Shown: one piece after another, positions 12,361 through 21,989 of the stretch
Layout of the letters: the number at the start of each line of letters is the position of its first letter
How positions within the stretch are numbered: the first letter of the stretch is position 1
From: Ophiosphaerella korrae
Lineage: Eukaryota; Ascomycota; Dothideomycetes; Pleosporales; Phaeosphaeriaceae
DNA length: 25,149 bases
Assembly (NCBI GenBank): GCA_028456385.1
Contig: JALNQF010000522.1
Location: 1-25,149 of the forward strand
Reading direction: 5' to 3'
Made by a program: the position numbers and the translations under genes
The notes under the pieces: model-generated
Seen by the model: the letters and a program-made list of their open reading frames with translations, nothing else
Told to the model about the DNA's origin: nothing
Database searches by the model: none

Positions 12361-12472
12361 GAGCGCTTATTTTTAAGTACTTACTCTAGAGCGTTTACTT
12401 TAGAGTACTTATTCTTAAGCGCTTACTCTAAAGTATTTACTCTAGAGCGCTTATTCTAGAGTATTTACTACT
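12361..12472. repeat. 14-bp minisatellite, 8 copies
   Basis: Eight head-to-tail 14-base units cover exactly 112 bases, with consensus GAGCGCTTACTCTA. Units alternate between GAGCGC-like and GAGTAC- or AAGTAT-like starts, so part of the variation is C-to-T. It lies 14 bases left of the right 70-bp repeat, at the upstream end of element B. It could be an LTR enhancer-like array or an expanded tandem repeat; no function is visible. Confidence 0.9.
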
Positions 12473-12486
12473 AAATAGTTACGTAT

Positions 12487-12556
12487 TCTACTACGCTATA
12501 TTACCTAGCCTAATTACGTATAATATAATAGCTTACCTACTACTTAGTATTATAAT
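12487..12556. repeat. 70-bp direct repeat, right copy
   Basis: This is the partner of 6131-6200 (68 of 70 identical). It is more alike than any other pair of repeats I can see in the window. Confidence 0.9.
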
Positions 12557-12777
12557 AATATTTACTCTTCTTATATATAAGCTCTTTTAGCTTTCTAGAG
12601 TTTTTACTATTTTTTTTCTAGCTCTTACTACTACTAATAATTATATACTTTTTCTACTTTCTTAAAAAACTCGAATATAACTCTATTATTATACTTATTA
12701 AATTACTTTAGAAGTAAAGTTTTAGTTTATATTTTATATAATCTTTTATTAGTAAAAGCTAATTTAAAACTTTAAAC
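12557..12777. other. Unassigned spacer between elements B and C
   Basis: This is AT-rich sequence with a pyrimidine-rich start and no motif on either strand that I can identify. It could be remaining LTR of element B or the original host sequence between insertions. Confidence 0.4.
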
Positions 12778-12962
12778 TATAAGAAACTACTTTTTTAAAG
12801 TTAGTTTAAAGTAATTAACTTTAAAAGAAAAGTATTTAAGCTATTTAAAAGAATTACTAAGTAGTTAGTAATTACTTTACTTATTAATATACTTTTTACT
12901 ATAATCTAAACTTTTATACTACTACTATAGTATTTTTAACTTACTAGGAACTTAGTATTATA
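12778..12962. repeat. LTR-like repeat, left copy
   Basis: It matches 19813-20003. Shared landmarks are an initial T-A-x-x-A-G-R-A-A-C-T-A-C, AGAATTACTAAGTAG versus GGAATTACTAAGTAG, TAGTAATTACT, CTTTTTACTATAA versus CCTTTTACTATAA, and GGAACTTAG versus GTAACTTAG at the end. The left copy is the more A/T-substituted of the two. Confidence 0.8.
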
Positions 12963-14487
12963 GCTATAATAAAAAAAAACTAAATAGAATAAATTAGCTT
13001 TATAATAGAAAATAATAATATATATAACTTTTTAAATTCTAAGCTTAATTAAAAAATAAATTATAATAAAAATATATAATACTTTTATAACTTTATAATT
13101 TTAGTAAATATAAAGTTATAATACTAGCTATATAACTTTATAAAGTATATAGAAAAAACTAATATATTTTATAAGTATCTAATACTAAACTAGTATACTA
13201 CTTATATAAAATAATTACGTAATATCTTAATAATAATAAAGCTAAATATTAGAAAGTAGCTAAAAGATAATAGTACTTACTATAAGCTATAAGAGATAGT
13301 AAAGAGATAATAGTTAGTATTTAATAGTACTACTAGTATCTAAAATAAAAAAATACTTACTTTACTTTCTTTATAAGTATTAAGCTTTTTATATACTTAT
13401 ATAGTATACTAGCTTTACTTTAGATTATAACTATATAATATTATAATCTTTAGTATATTAGCTTTACTTTTAACTTATACTAGAGTTTATAAAAGTTTTA
13501 AGTATTTAATAAACTTTTATTATTAAGCTTTTCTTTTTAGCTAGTATTTTTACTAGCTCTTTAAAGTATAACTTTAATAAAAACCTTAAACTTTTAAGAA
13601 AATAAAGAAAAGAGTATTTATATACTTTATATACTATATATATATATTAGGTATATTATTATTATTATAATAATATATAATATTCTATTTATATTTTAAT
13701 AATAAGTAAGAGATTATTACTTATATAATTATATTTACTTTTAGTAAACTTTATATAAAAATTATTTTTTTATAATTATTTTACTTATCTTTTTATTAAC
13801 TATAGTTTATTATCTTTACTTAAAGTTTTTAAAGAAAAGTAATATCTATTAAGCTTAGTATTTTAAGTAAAGTATAGATACTAATTATACTAACTATAAT
13901 ACTTTATATACTACTTACTTAAACTATACTTAAAGTATTATTAACTAAAAAGAAGTATATAATAAGCTAGAAGAATATTATTACTAGTATTTTTTTTTTA
14001 GTAATTATAGTAGCTATACTTTAGTAACTATAATATATACTCTTTATATATACTTTAACTAATATAAATAAGTACTTGTTATACTTAATAAGTATATTAA
14101 TTATTTTTATAAGCTTTATAATACGTATAATACTACTATATCTAATATTAGTACTTCTAAAATAAACTTAAAAGTATATTATACTAGTATTAAGCTAACT
14201 TATACTTAGTATACTTTTAACTTAGAGCTATTAAACTATAAGTATATTACTACTTATAGTAGTACTTTTTTAAAGTACTTACTTAAATACTTATAACTAT
14301 ACTTTAATTATTAGAGCTTATTTTAACTAAGTAGTATAGCTTTATAGCTTAGTAAAAGAGTTTAGTTAAAGTATTAATAGAGATTTTAAGTTATTTTTAC
14401 TTTATTATATATTTATCTATACTATACTTATATAGTATATACTAACTTTTTTTAAGCTTACTATAGTAACTCTTTTATGAAATAAGC
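12963..14487. other. Unassigned 1.5 kb, possible plus-strand RIP-mutated coding sequence
   Basis: No domain is recognised. On the plus strand one frame can be followed from about 14050 to 14520 in which nearly all stops are TAA/TAG, as expected of former Gln codons, leading straight into the (TAA)8 run and then a Lys/Arg/Glu-rich stretch. This would fit a Gln-rich protein with a charged tail. Minus-strand frames give no motif. It could be the remains of another nested element, of element C's 3' region, or of a host gene. Evidence is weak. Confidence 0.3.
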
Positions 14488-14511
14488 TAATAATAATAAT
14501 AATAATAATAA
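14488..14511 (+). repeat. (TAA)8 trinucleotide run
   Basis: Eight perfect TAA units are followed by GAA, TAG, TAA. In a RIP-mutated region a CAA or CAG repeat would become TAA/TAG, so this may be a former polyglutamine tract. It is followed by a purine-rich stretch. Confidence 0.8.
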
Positions 14512-14640
14512 GAATAGTAATAAAGAAAAAAAAATTAGTAGAAAAAGAAAAAGTAGAAAAAAAAAAGAAAAAAATATAAAAAAGAAGAAAAAAATAAAGT
14601 AAAAAGTTAAGATATTTTACTTTTAAAAAGTAGAATATAA
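14512..14640. other. Purine-rich A/G tract
   Basis: The plus strand is almost wholly A and G with scattered T, containing repeated AAAAAGAAAA-type runs. Read on the plus strand it encodes a Lys/Arg-rich segment. Read on the minus strand it lies just 3' of the element C integrase tail, where a polypurine tract would be on the opposite strand, so it is not that tract. It borders the (TAA)8 run. Confidence 0.6.
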
Positions 14641-14699
14641 GTAAAAAGTAGTTTAAGCTTATCTAAGAAGTAGAAAAAAAATAGTTTATAGTATAATTA

Positions 14700-17160
14700 T
14701 TTATTTTTTATATATATAAATACTTAGCTATAGAGCTAAAAGTTAAATTATACTCTTTACTTTATAAGTACGTTTTAAGTATATAAATTATATTTTCTAT
14801 ATATATTTTAATTATAAAGTACTTTAAGCTAAATTAAAAATTTTAAGTAATTTATTTATATTTTTAAAATCTTTAGTAAAAGTTTATATATATTCTAGAA
14901 TTTATTATATTTTTTTTATTTAAGAAAATACTCTAGTTATTTTTTTTATAATTCTTAAAAATTCTTTTAATATTTTAACTTTTTTTTTCTATTACTTTAA
15001 GTAGCTAGGTATTATCTTTTATACTTAATTAAGATTTCTATTTTTTAAAGAGAAAAATATAAAATATATTATAAATATAATAGTAAAGTAGTAGTAGTAA
15101 GTAGTATACTTACGTTCTTATTATATCTTATACTTAAAAGAGTCTAATAAACTTATTTAATAGCTTCTTATATAGTTAGTAAGTAAAGATTAAGTTTTTT
15201 ATATATAGTAAGACTAGCTTTATTTTTCTAAAAACTTCTAGTTTATATATATTATTATAGTACTATACTTAATATACTTATACTTTTTATAAAAACTTTA
15301 TAAGTATTACTTATATACTATATATATATATAACTTTTTAAATAGTATTTAGTACTTTTTCTTTTAGCTTACTATTTTTAAATAAGTATATAAAAATTAG
15401 GTATTTACTTAGTATAGTATAAAAAGGTATTATCTTTATTTTTTTATAAATTAAGTTATTATATATAAATTAGACTATTTTTAGTATATAAATTTAATTA
15501 TTTTAATTTACTATTATAAAGATTATTAACTACTATTCTAGAGTTTTATTTTATTATTTAGTTTACTTATTAGTTTATAAGTAAAAAGTAATACTTAGCT
15601 TATACTTTACTTATAGTTAGTAATATATTTTTATTTAAAATTTAAAAGTAAATATTAACTTTTAGTTTAATATAATACTTTTTTCTATTTTACAGTTTAA
15701 GATAATATTATTAAAGTTTACTTCTCTAAACTATTATATATCTTACTTTTTAAGTACTAAGATATTAATAGCTACTTTAGATAAATAGTTTACTATTACT
15801 AGTAATATATTATATATATACTCTAAGCTTTCTTTTAAAAGTAAAAAGCTTATAATAAAGTATAAAGAAACTTCTTTAATAATATTATATAAGATTAGTA
15901 AAAGAAATAATTCTTTATATTATTTTTACTTTAGTACTTTACTTTATTAGTATATTATATAAGTCTTTATATATTTTAAATTATTTTACTTTATTAATAG
16001 CTATTAATAGTATTTTATAATTAGCTTAAGTATTTTATATATACTAAAGTAGCTTACTATATATAAGTTATAATACTAGAGTAAAATTTCTTACTTAATT
16101 ATAAGTTCTTCGAGAATATATACTTTACTTTTATATCTTAAAACTTTTTTATTATCTAAGTACTATACTTATACTTTACTACTATATTAAGTACTTTTAA
16201 CTTTTATTAAGCTTTTTACTTATATTTATATAAAGGTATTTCTTTACTATAGTTTATATAAAGTTATTAGAAAAGCTTTAAACTTTACTAATATAAGTTT
16301 ACTACTAACTAACTTTTTAGCTATTAAGTATAGTATATATAGAATATATTCTATAGTACTTATAGTAAAAGTTTTTTAGTACTATAGTTTCTAGCTCTAT
16401 ATATTTTATATATACTTTTTAAGATTAGCTTAGTTATAAATTATTTTACTTTACTAGTTATATTTTTTTAAAAAAGTAAGTAATAAGTATACTAGTAATA
16501 AGTTTATTTACTTATAGTTATATCTTTTTAAAAAGCTATTAATAGAATTTAGTTTACTAGCTTAGTATTTTACTTTAAAATTATAAGTTCTTAAGTATAT
16601 AGCTTAGTATACTTAGTATAAGTTTAACTTATATATAGTATATATTAAGTATAAGTTATTATAATCTATAAGTAATTAAATTATTTACTATATACTTTTA
16701 AAGTAATATTTCTACTATTTAAAACTATAAATAATAGTAAAAAGTTTAGTATTATATATTTTATTATTTAATTCTACTTCTTATAGTTTTTTAGAAGTAT
16801 AAGTAATAAGATACTATTTTTTATCTAAGTAGAGCTAAGATAAGATCTTAGAGATTATAAAGGTTAATATATTTATTTCTAAGTAAATAAGTAGTACTAA
16901 GTTATAGTAGTATAAAATAAGTATACTTATAAAGTATACTTTAAGTTATTTAAAAGCTTTTTATACTATACTAAGCTAATAGAATTCTTACTTTTTTTTT
17001 AATAAGTTTATAAAAGTAGCTATTTTATAAGTATACTTTTTAATATATCTTTAGTAAAAGTTTATATAATATAAGAATAACTATAGTACTTTAATACTTA
17101 TAGGCTCTAGCTATTACGTAATAGTTTTAATATACTTTATTAGATATAAAGGTAATATAC
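14700..17160 (-). pseudogene. Element C RNase H and integrase
   Basis: The RNase H reading at ~16590-16980 shows A-F-K..L-K-V-Y-F, then L-V-L-L-I-Y-L-E-I-N, I-S-K-I-L-S, Y-T-S-K-K-L and E-L-N-N-K-I-Y-N, matching the Gypsy pattern of ETDAS..ISGILSQ, YSRKL, ELNYEIYD. The Asp of the E-T-D site is now Asn. Integrase follows at ~15200-16000: S-L-Y-F-I-I-S-F, then I-L-L-V-I-V-N-Y-L-S-K-V-A (both catalytic-core Asp positions mutated, DFI to YFI and VDR to VNY), then E-K-S-I-I-L-N..L-I-F-T. A tail near 14760-14910 is Lys-rich and could be a chromodomain. The domain stops at the pogo insertion point on the right. Confidence 0.82.
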
Positions 17161-17162
17161 TC

Positions 17163-17209
17163 TATAAGTAAGTTACTTACTTTTACTAAGCTTTTACTAA
17201 AATACCTAC
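17163..17209 (+). repeat. Left terminal inverted repeat of the pogo element
   Basis: It reads inward TATAAGTAAGTTACTTA then CTTTTACTAAGCTTTTACTAAAA. The reverse complement of 18931-18974 gives the same order with a few changes. Confidence 0.9.
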
Positions 17210-17407
17210 TACTCTCTAATATTATAATAATAATAATATATAGAACCTTTAAATAAATATTAAGTATAGCTTATCCTTTAAGCTATTAAATAAAACGTAA
17301 ATTTCTTACTATAATATACTATATCTATCTATAACGTCTCTTATAAGACACTAGGTAATTAACACGCTAGATAACTTTTACGCGTAGATACTATACCTAA
17401 CTTAAGT

Positions 17408-18871
17408 AATCTAATTAAGCTTAAAGAGAGTATAATTATTAAGTATATCTTTAACTTTATTAAGTATAGATTCTCTTCCTAGCTTATATACGTAGCTAAT
17501 ATAGCTAATTCTTTACGCGTTAAGTATAATCTAGCTTAAGTTAGTATAAACTAGTCTAGTACGTTTATTAAGCGCTACCCTAAGCTTAAAATAAAGTTTA
17601 ATTATAAGTATAACTATAAAAAAGCTTTTTATAAAAATCCTAACCTTATATAAAAGTAGTTTAAGCTAGTAGCTAATACTAAAGCTAAGTATAGTATCTT
17701 AAATAATAACTTATATAACTTTAACAAGATAGGCTTTATAATAGGCTAGATTATAGTAAATAAAGTTATTATAGCCTTAAAGAGATATTTATAGCTAAAA
17801 GTAATCTAGCTAAATAATAAAAAGTAAGTAATAGCTATTATAAGAATTAATATAACTAAGTAGGCTATTCTATCTTTTATTATCTTTAAAGTATACTACT
17901 ACTTATTAAACTAGTATAAAGATAGTAAAATACTCTAAAACTAAGTTATTAAGGTTTCTAAAAATAGCTAAATAACTAATATACTTAGTTTTATATAGTT
18001 AAAGTACTTTAATACGTATATAAAGACGCGTACTATTAGAATAGTATATTTACTTATTATTAATAACTATAAGAGCTATAACTTACTTAAATTTAAGAAC
18101 TACTATAAAAGTAATAAGATTATTACTTTTTATATACTTATATATATATTATACCTCTTATAGCTACTTAATATAAGCTATTTTATATCTTTAAAGAAAA
18201 GATATAAGTACTAAGTAAAAGTACTTATATACTACTAGATTAGTTATATTATAAAATAAAAGTTTTTACTATACTTTAAGTACGCCTATAATATAGTAAT
18301 TACTCCTAAGAATATCTAAAGAAAGTTTTAAGGCGCTAGATTAGCTCTATTTAACTTAGAATAAGTTATATAAACTCTTAATATTAAGCTACGTACTCCT
18401 TTACTACTCTTACTTAATAATAAGACCTAGTAGTTATAAATACTAAGTAATACTCTATAATTAGGGTTATAATTAATACTTATAAAAGTAAAGATTTAGA
18501 AGTATATAGATAGCTTACTAATAAGTCTAGCTAAGTACTTTAAATACTTTACTAAAGGCGTAGTAGTAATAGTATATAAGCTAGTATTAGTATAAAAAGA
18601 AAATACTAAGCTTTAAGTAGTAAATAAAGCTATAACGTAATAAAAATTATATAAAAGAAAGTAGGTTTAAGTAAAAAAAACTTTAATAGTTAAAAGTAGA
18701 GTATACTTAGCTACTTTTAAAGACTTTAGTACGCGTAGTAATAAGAAGAAGTTAAAGAATTAAGTACACACTAAAGTAAGTAAACTATCTTAATAATAGT
18801 ATATAGTATATAAAGAGACTAGGTATAATATATAAATATATAAGAATATAGTAGAAGTAGACTCTAAATAA
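17408..18871 (+). pseudogene. Fot1/Pot2-type pogo transposase (DDE_1), catalytically dead
   Basis: The enzyme would cut and paste its element. One frame runs 488 codons without any indel. N-terminal DNA-binding part: K-L-K-E-S-I-I-I-K-Y-I at 17417 on, then N-S-L-R-V-K and T-F-I-K-R-Y-P-K-L-K at 17560-17590, matching the CENP-B-like helix-turn-helix region. Catalytic part: Y-N-F-N-K-I-G-F at 17714-17737 for family YNFDETGF, L-L-I-I-N-N-Y-K-S-Y-N at 18050 on for LLIIDGHESHN, and L-L-N-I-S near 18170 for QPLDVSCF. The three catalytic Asp codons are AAC (17723-17725), AAT (18062-18064) and AAT (18170-18172), with 35 residues between the last two. A Lys-rich tail ends at the stop at 18869. The start codon, probably a mutated ATG upstream of 17408, is not seen. 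Confidence 0.92.
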
Positions 18872-18930
18872 TATCTTATATTATATTATAGTATACTAGG
18901 TTATAGTAAGCTATTTTATACTATAATATA

Positions 18931-18974
18931 GTAGTTTTAGTAAAAGCTTAGTAAAATTAAGTAACTTACTTATA
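18931..18974 (-). repeat. Right terminal inverted repeat of the pogo element
   Basis: Its reverse complement matches 17163-17209, differing mainly at A/C-type positions near the inner end. The outermost 17 bases (18958-18974) are repeated directly at 18975-18991. Confidence 0.88.
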
Positions 18975-18991
18975 TAAGTAACTTACTTATA
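18958..18991. repeat. 17-bp perfect tandem duplication at pogo right end
   Basis: TAAGTAACTTACTTATA occurs twice back to back. The unit is the terminal part of the inverted repeat and is itself nearly palindromic (AAGTAACTTACTT). Confidence 0.9.
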
Positions 18992-19800
18992 AAGTACGTT
19001 ATACTTCTTTAAGTTTATAAAGAGTATTACTTTTCTTAGTACTACTAGTATAGAGTAGATAGTATACTATATAGATATAATCTAGGAGTTTACTAAGCGC
19101 TTTATTAATATATACCTAAAAGCTAGTAAAAGTATTAGTTACTTTAAAAAGTATTACTAAGTATTTAAAATACTTATAGTAAGTATAAAAAGTAGTTTTT
19201 TACTTATTTCTTTATTTAATTATAATTTTATAGTAAGTATCTTTAAAATCTAAAGTAGTATATATTATATACCTAATAAGTAGTCTAGAATTTCTTTAAT
19301 TAGTAAGAGTACGTACTAATTTTTTACTATAACTAAGTTTAAGCTATAGTAGTTAATTTAAAAGTATAAGGCTCTATCTTTCTTTAGAATAAATAAAATA
19401 AGTACTTTTACTAAACTATTACTATAATATATCTAGCTTTTATAGAGTATATTCTTTATATATATATAAAGAGATTATAAAGTAGTTTTTAGAAGAGTTC
19501 TTTTCTTTTTATTAGTATAATTATATAGTTAGAATTCTTTAAGTAAAGTAGTATTAATATAGTATTTTAATATAGTATCTAGAATATATAACTTATACAC
19601 TAAAAGTATAGTATAAATATATATATTATACTCTAAGTTAATTATATTAGTTCTAAGTACTTTTAGTAAGTATAGTTTTACTTATAGTTTTCTAAAGTTC
19701 TTTATAAATTCTTTAATTATATATAACTATACTTAAGTAATAGAAGTATATCTCTAATACTATATTTATAACTTATAGTTAAGTTATATCTTTTTTTATT
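18992..19800 (-). pseudogene. Element C reverse transcriptase (N-terminal part)
   Basis: The minus-strand reading near 19330-19420 gives V-L-I-L-F-I-L-K-K-D-R-A-L-Y-F then I-N-Y-Y-S-L-N-L-V, the Gypsy PILFVKKKDGGLR.CVDYR.LN motif. It is followed by L-L-I-K-E-I-L-D-Y-L, a D-F-K-D-T-Y-Y-K-I segment in a neighbouring frame near 19250, and I-N-K-x-L-V-N near 19100. The YxDD box near 19060 is damaged. About 110 further codons upstream (to ~19790) look like the RT leader, but protease and gag are missing. The domain continues across the pogo insertion into 16590-17160, though a few dozen codons at the junction cannot be read. Confidence 0.78.
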
Positions 19801-19812
19801 TAAGATTAAAAT

Positions 19813-20003
19813 TATTAGGAACTACTTTATCTTAAGTTAGCTTAAAGTAGTTAGCCTTAGGAGAAGAGTATATAAGTATTTTAAAGGAATTACTAAGTAG
19901 ATAGTAATTACTCTACTTATTACTATACCTTTTACTATAACTTAACTTTTTATACTCTTACTATAACGCCTTTAATTTACTAGTAACTTAGTTTAATATT
20001 ATA
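19813..20003. repeat. LTR-like repeat, right copy
   Basis: It matches 12778-12962 as a direct repeat. It ends just before the plus-strand element D, so it is either the 5' LTR of element C (minus strand) or the 5' LTR of element D (plus strand). The sequence alone does not decide. Confidence 0.8.
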
Positions 20004-20499
20004 ATCGCTTTATATATATTATATTAGTAAACGCTATTATAATAAAGAGCTTACTACTATACTATAGCTAGTTTACTTTACTAGAAAAGCTAATAGCTAT
20101 AATACTACTTACTATAAAGATAATATAAAGTAATAAGCTATCTTTAGTATAGTATATATAAAGAAATAAAAGAAGTTATATTACTAATATACTATAAAGT
20201 AAATAGAGCTAATCTAGCTTAAATTTAAGTAATATTACTATAGAGTTAGAAGAACTCTATATATAGTACTAAGAGGCCTATAACTTTAAAGAAGTATAAA
20301 TACTAAGAGAGCTTTATACTTAATATAAAGTAAGAGAGTAATTAGTAGTTAAAATAGATACTTTTACTACTAGCTTACTTAGTTAAACTTAACCCTTAGC
20401 TATAAATCTACTATAACTAGAACTTTTATAAATATTTATAAAGAAAAATAAAGTAAAATATAACTACTAAGAAAAAAACTATAAAAGTTATTTTTTCTA

Positions 20500-21150
20500 G
20501 TTACTTTAATACTTTACTATAAAAGTCTAAAAAGTAGAATTTAGTATTAGATACCTTTCTAAACTACTAAAATTAACTTAGAAAGCTTACTATAAAGGTA
20601 AGTAGAGTTTTACTTCTATATAAGTACTAAATTAAGCTAATTTAAAGGTAGTAATACTAAATATACTTAGAATACTTATTAAAAATAAAATATAAGCCTA
20701 CTACGTTTTAAAGAACTATAAGTAGTAATATAAATAATTTCTAATAGACTTACTAGAGTATATATACTTACTTTAAGAAGAGCTACTAAGCTAAATATTA
20801 AAGCTATAAGTATTAGAGTATAGAAAGGTACTATTATACGTAGTATAAGATTAATTAGTACTTTTTCTACTAAAAAGGCTAATAATACTTACTTAAGTAG
20901 AAGAGTAAGCTAATATTATATACTAGTACTAGCTATATATAAAAAAGTAAATATAACTATTATAAACTAAAGAAGCTAAAGAGAAGAAGAAGAACTACTA
21001 AATAAACTAGTTAGAGTTAGAAAGAGATAAGAAAACTCTAAAAAAAAGTATAGTAAGATAAACTAGTATAAAATAACTTAGCTAAGCCTTAGAGGCGTAG
21101 AGATAAAACTAATTACTTATATTTTAAATATTTTAACTATAAAGACTTTA
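20500..21150 (+). pseudogene. Element D gag
   Basis: Plus-strand readings around 20650-20860 show a Gag-like helical pattern: ..Y-L-E-Y-L-L-K-I-K-Y, T-I-S-S-N-I-N-N-F, Y-T-Y-F-K-K-S-Y..A-K-Y, S-I-E-R-Y-Y-Y. This resembles the fungal Gag segment ending in a Gln-rich linker. Near 21100-21160 a T-N-Y-L-Y-F-K-Y-F-N-Y stretch may be a decayed zinc knuckle, but its His position does not fit, so I do not rely on it. No start codon is visible. Confidence 0.55.
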
Positions 21151-21989
21151 TATATAAGATTATTAATTATATAAAGCTTAAAAAATAAATATTAAGTATA
21201 GCTTTACTTAAGCTAGAAATAGAAAAGAGCTCTAAAGACTAATCTTTTACTTTATAGCCTATATAGCTTTATTAAAAAAAAAAGAGACTTAGGTTCTTTC
21301 TATAACGCTACCTATATAAAGCTAAAATATTTCTTAATAATAAAAGTAGTATTAAGTATAGTACTATAGCTTAAGGCTATAATAAATAAAGAGTTATAAC
21401 TAATCTTCTTATTAGCTATAGTAGTAAAAGAATAGAGCTTTTTTATTACTTTTCTACTTAATATAATAGTAGAGGGCGTAAATAGAGAAGAGTTAAACGT
21501 ATATAGTATAATAATAGTAGATATTACTTTTATAGAGGTATATAGGCGTATATAGATATACTAAGTAATATTTATAGTAATAGATACTAAGGAGTATAAT
21601 ATATACTTTAGTTTACCTTAGATTAATAAGTATTAACTTAAAATAACTTATAGTACTAAGAGAGTACTTTTCTAAAGTATAAAAGATACTAAAAAGTTTA
21701 ACTAAATAATATATAGTCTATAGAGTAATATATACGTATATTTAGTAAGCTATATAAGCTAAAGTAGCCTAATTAGCTCTAAGAGAAGCTTATTACCTCT
21801 ATAATATACTAAGTATATAGATAAAGCTTCTAAAGAGAACTTTATAACTCTTATAAAGTATAGACTTTAAAATTTAATTATAAATTTAGTATAAGATATA
21901 TAACTACTTTACTAGCTACTATATAATCTTTTAGTAACTAAGTTATAAGTACTAAAGAAGTACTTAGCTAACTTTATAAGTTAAAAGTA

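Larger units (their letters stand above)
6131..12556 (-). mobile_element. Gypsy element B, minus strand, nearly complete
   Basis: This Ty3/Gypsy element is read right to left: gag (~11200-12060), protease (~9830-10200), RT (~8850-9560), RNase H (~8350-8850), integrase (~7450-8300) and an integrase tail with chromodomain-like sequence (~6930-7330). A 70-bp direct repeat at 6131-6200 and 12487-12556 brackets it. Its proteins differ clearly from element A, so it is another family, close in layout to fungal chromoviruses such as MAGGY. It is the best preserved of the four Gypsy copies, but stops still interrupt every domain. Whether the 70-bp repeat is part of its LTRs or a separate sequence is unclear. 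Confidence 0.82.
17163..18974 (+). mobile_element. Fot1/Pot2-type pogo DNA transposon
   Basis: A 1.8-kb element with terminal inverted repeats (17163-17209 and 18931-18974) encloses one DDE transposase reading frame on the plus strand. Length, inverted repeats and protein match the fungal Fot1/Pot2 branch of the pogo group of Tc1/mariner, which inserts at TA. The TA at 17163-17164 and at 18973-18974 would be the target-site duplication. It interrupts the pol of Gypsy element C. An extra 17-bp copy of the right terminal sequence follows at 18975-18991. All three catalytic Asp codons are mutated, so it is dead. Confidence 0.9.
12778..20003 (-). mobile_element. Gypsy element C, minus strand, split by a pogo transposon
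   Basis: Two direct LTR-like repeats (12778-12962 and 19813-20003) flank minus-strand Gypsy pol. RT lies at ~19000-19500, RNase H at ~16590-17160 and integrase at ~15200-16400, with a C-terminal tail to ~14700. The pol is interrupted at 17163 by a plus-strand Fot1-type element. There is no room for gag and protease between RT and the right repeat (about 300 bases), so the copy is internally deleted or the right repeat belongs to another element. The stretch 12963-14650 is not explained by Gypsy coding. The pairing of the two repeats as this element's LTRs is inferred. Confidence 0.7.

Noticed and set aside
12361..12472. Telomere or origin iteron array
   Set aside because: The 14-bp unit is not a telomere-type repeat, and there is no neighbouring replication gene; the position fits a retroelement end.
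14512..14640. Polypurine tract priming plus-strand synthesis of element C
   Set aside because: A polypurine tract should be purine-rich on the element's coding (minus) strand; here the purines are on the plus strand.
21100..21160. Zinc knuckle in element D gag
   Set aside because: Two possible Cys-derived Tyr positions are seen, but the expected Gly-His reads Lys-Asp, which a CAY-to-TAY change cannot produce. It is left as a weak remark in the gag entry.
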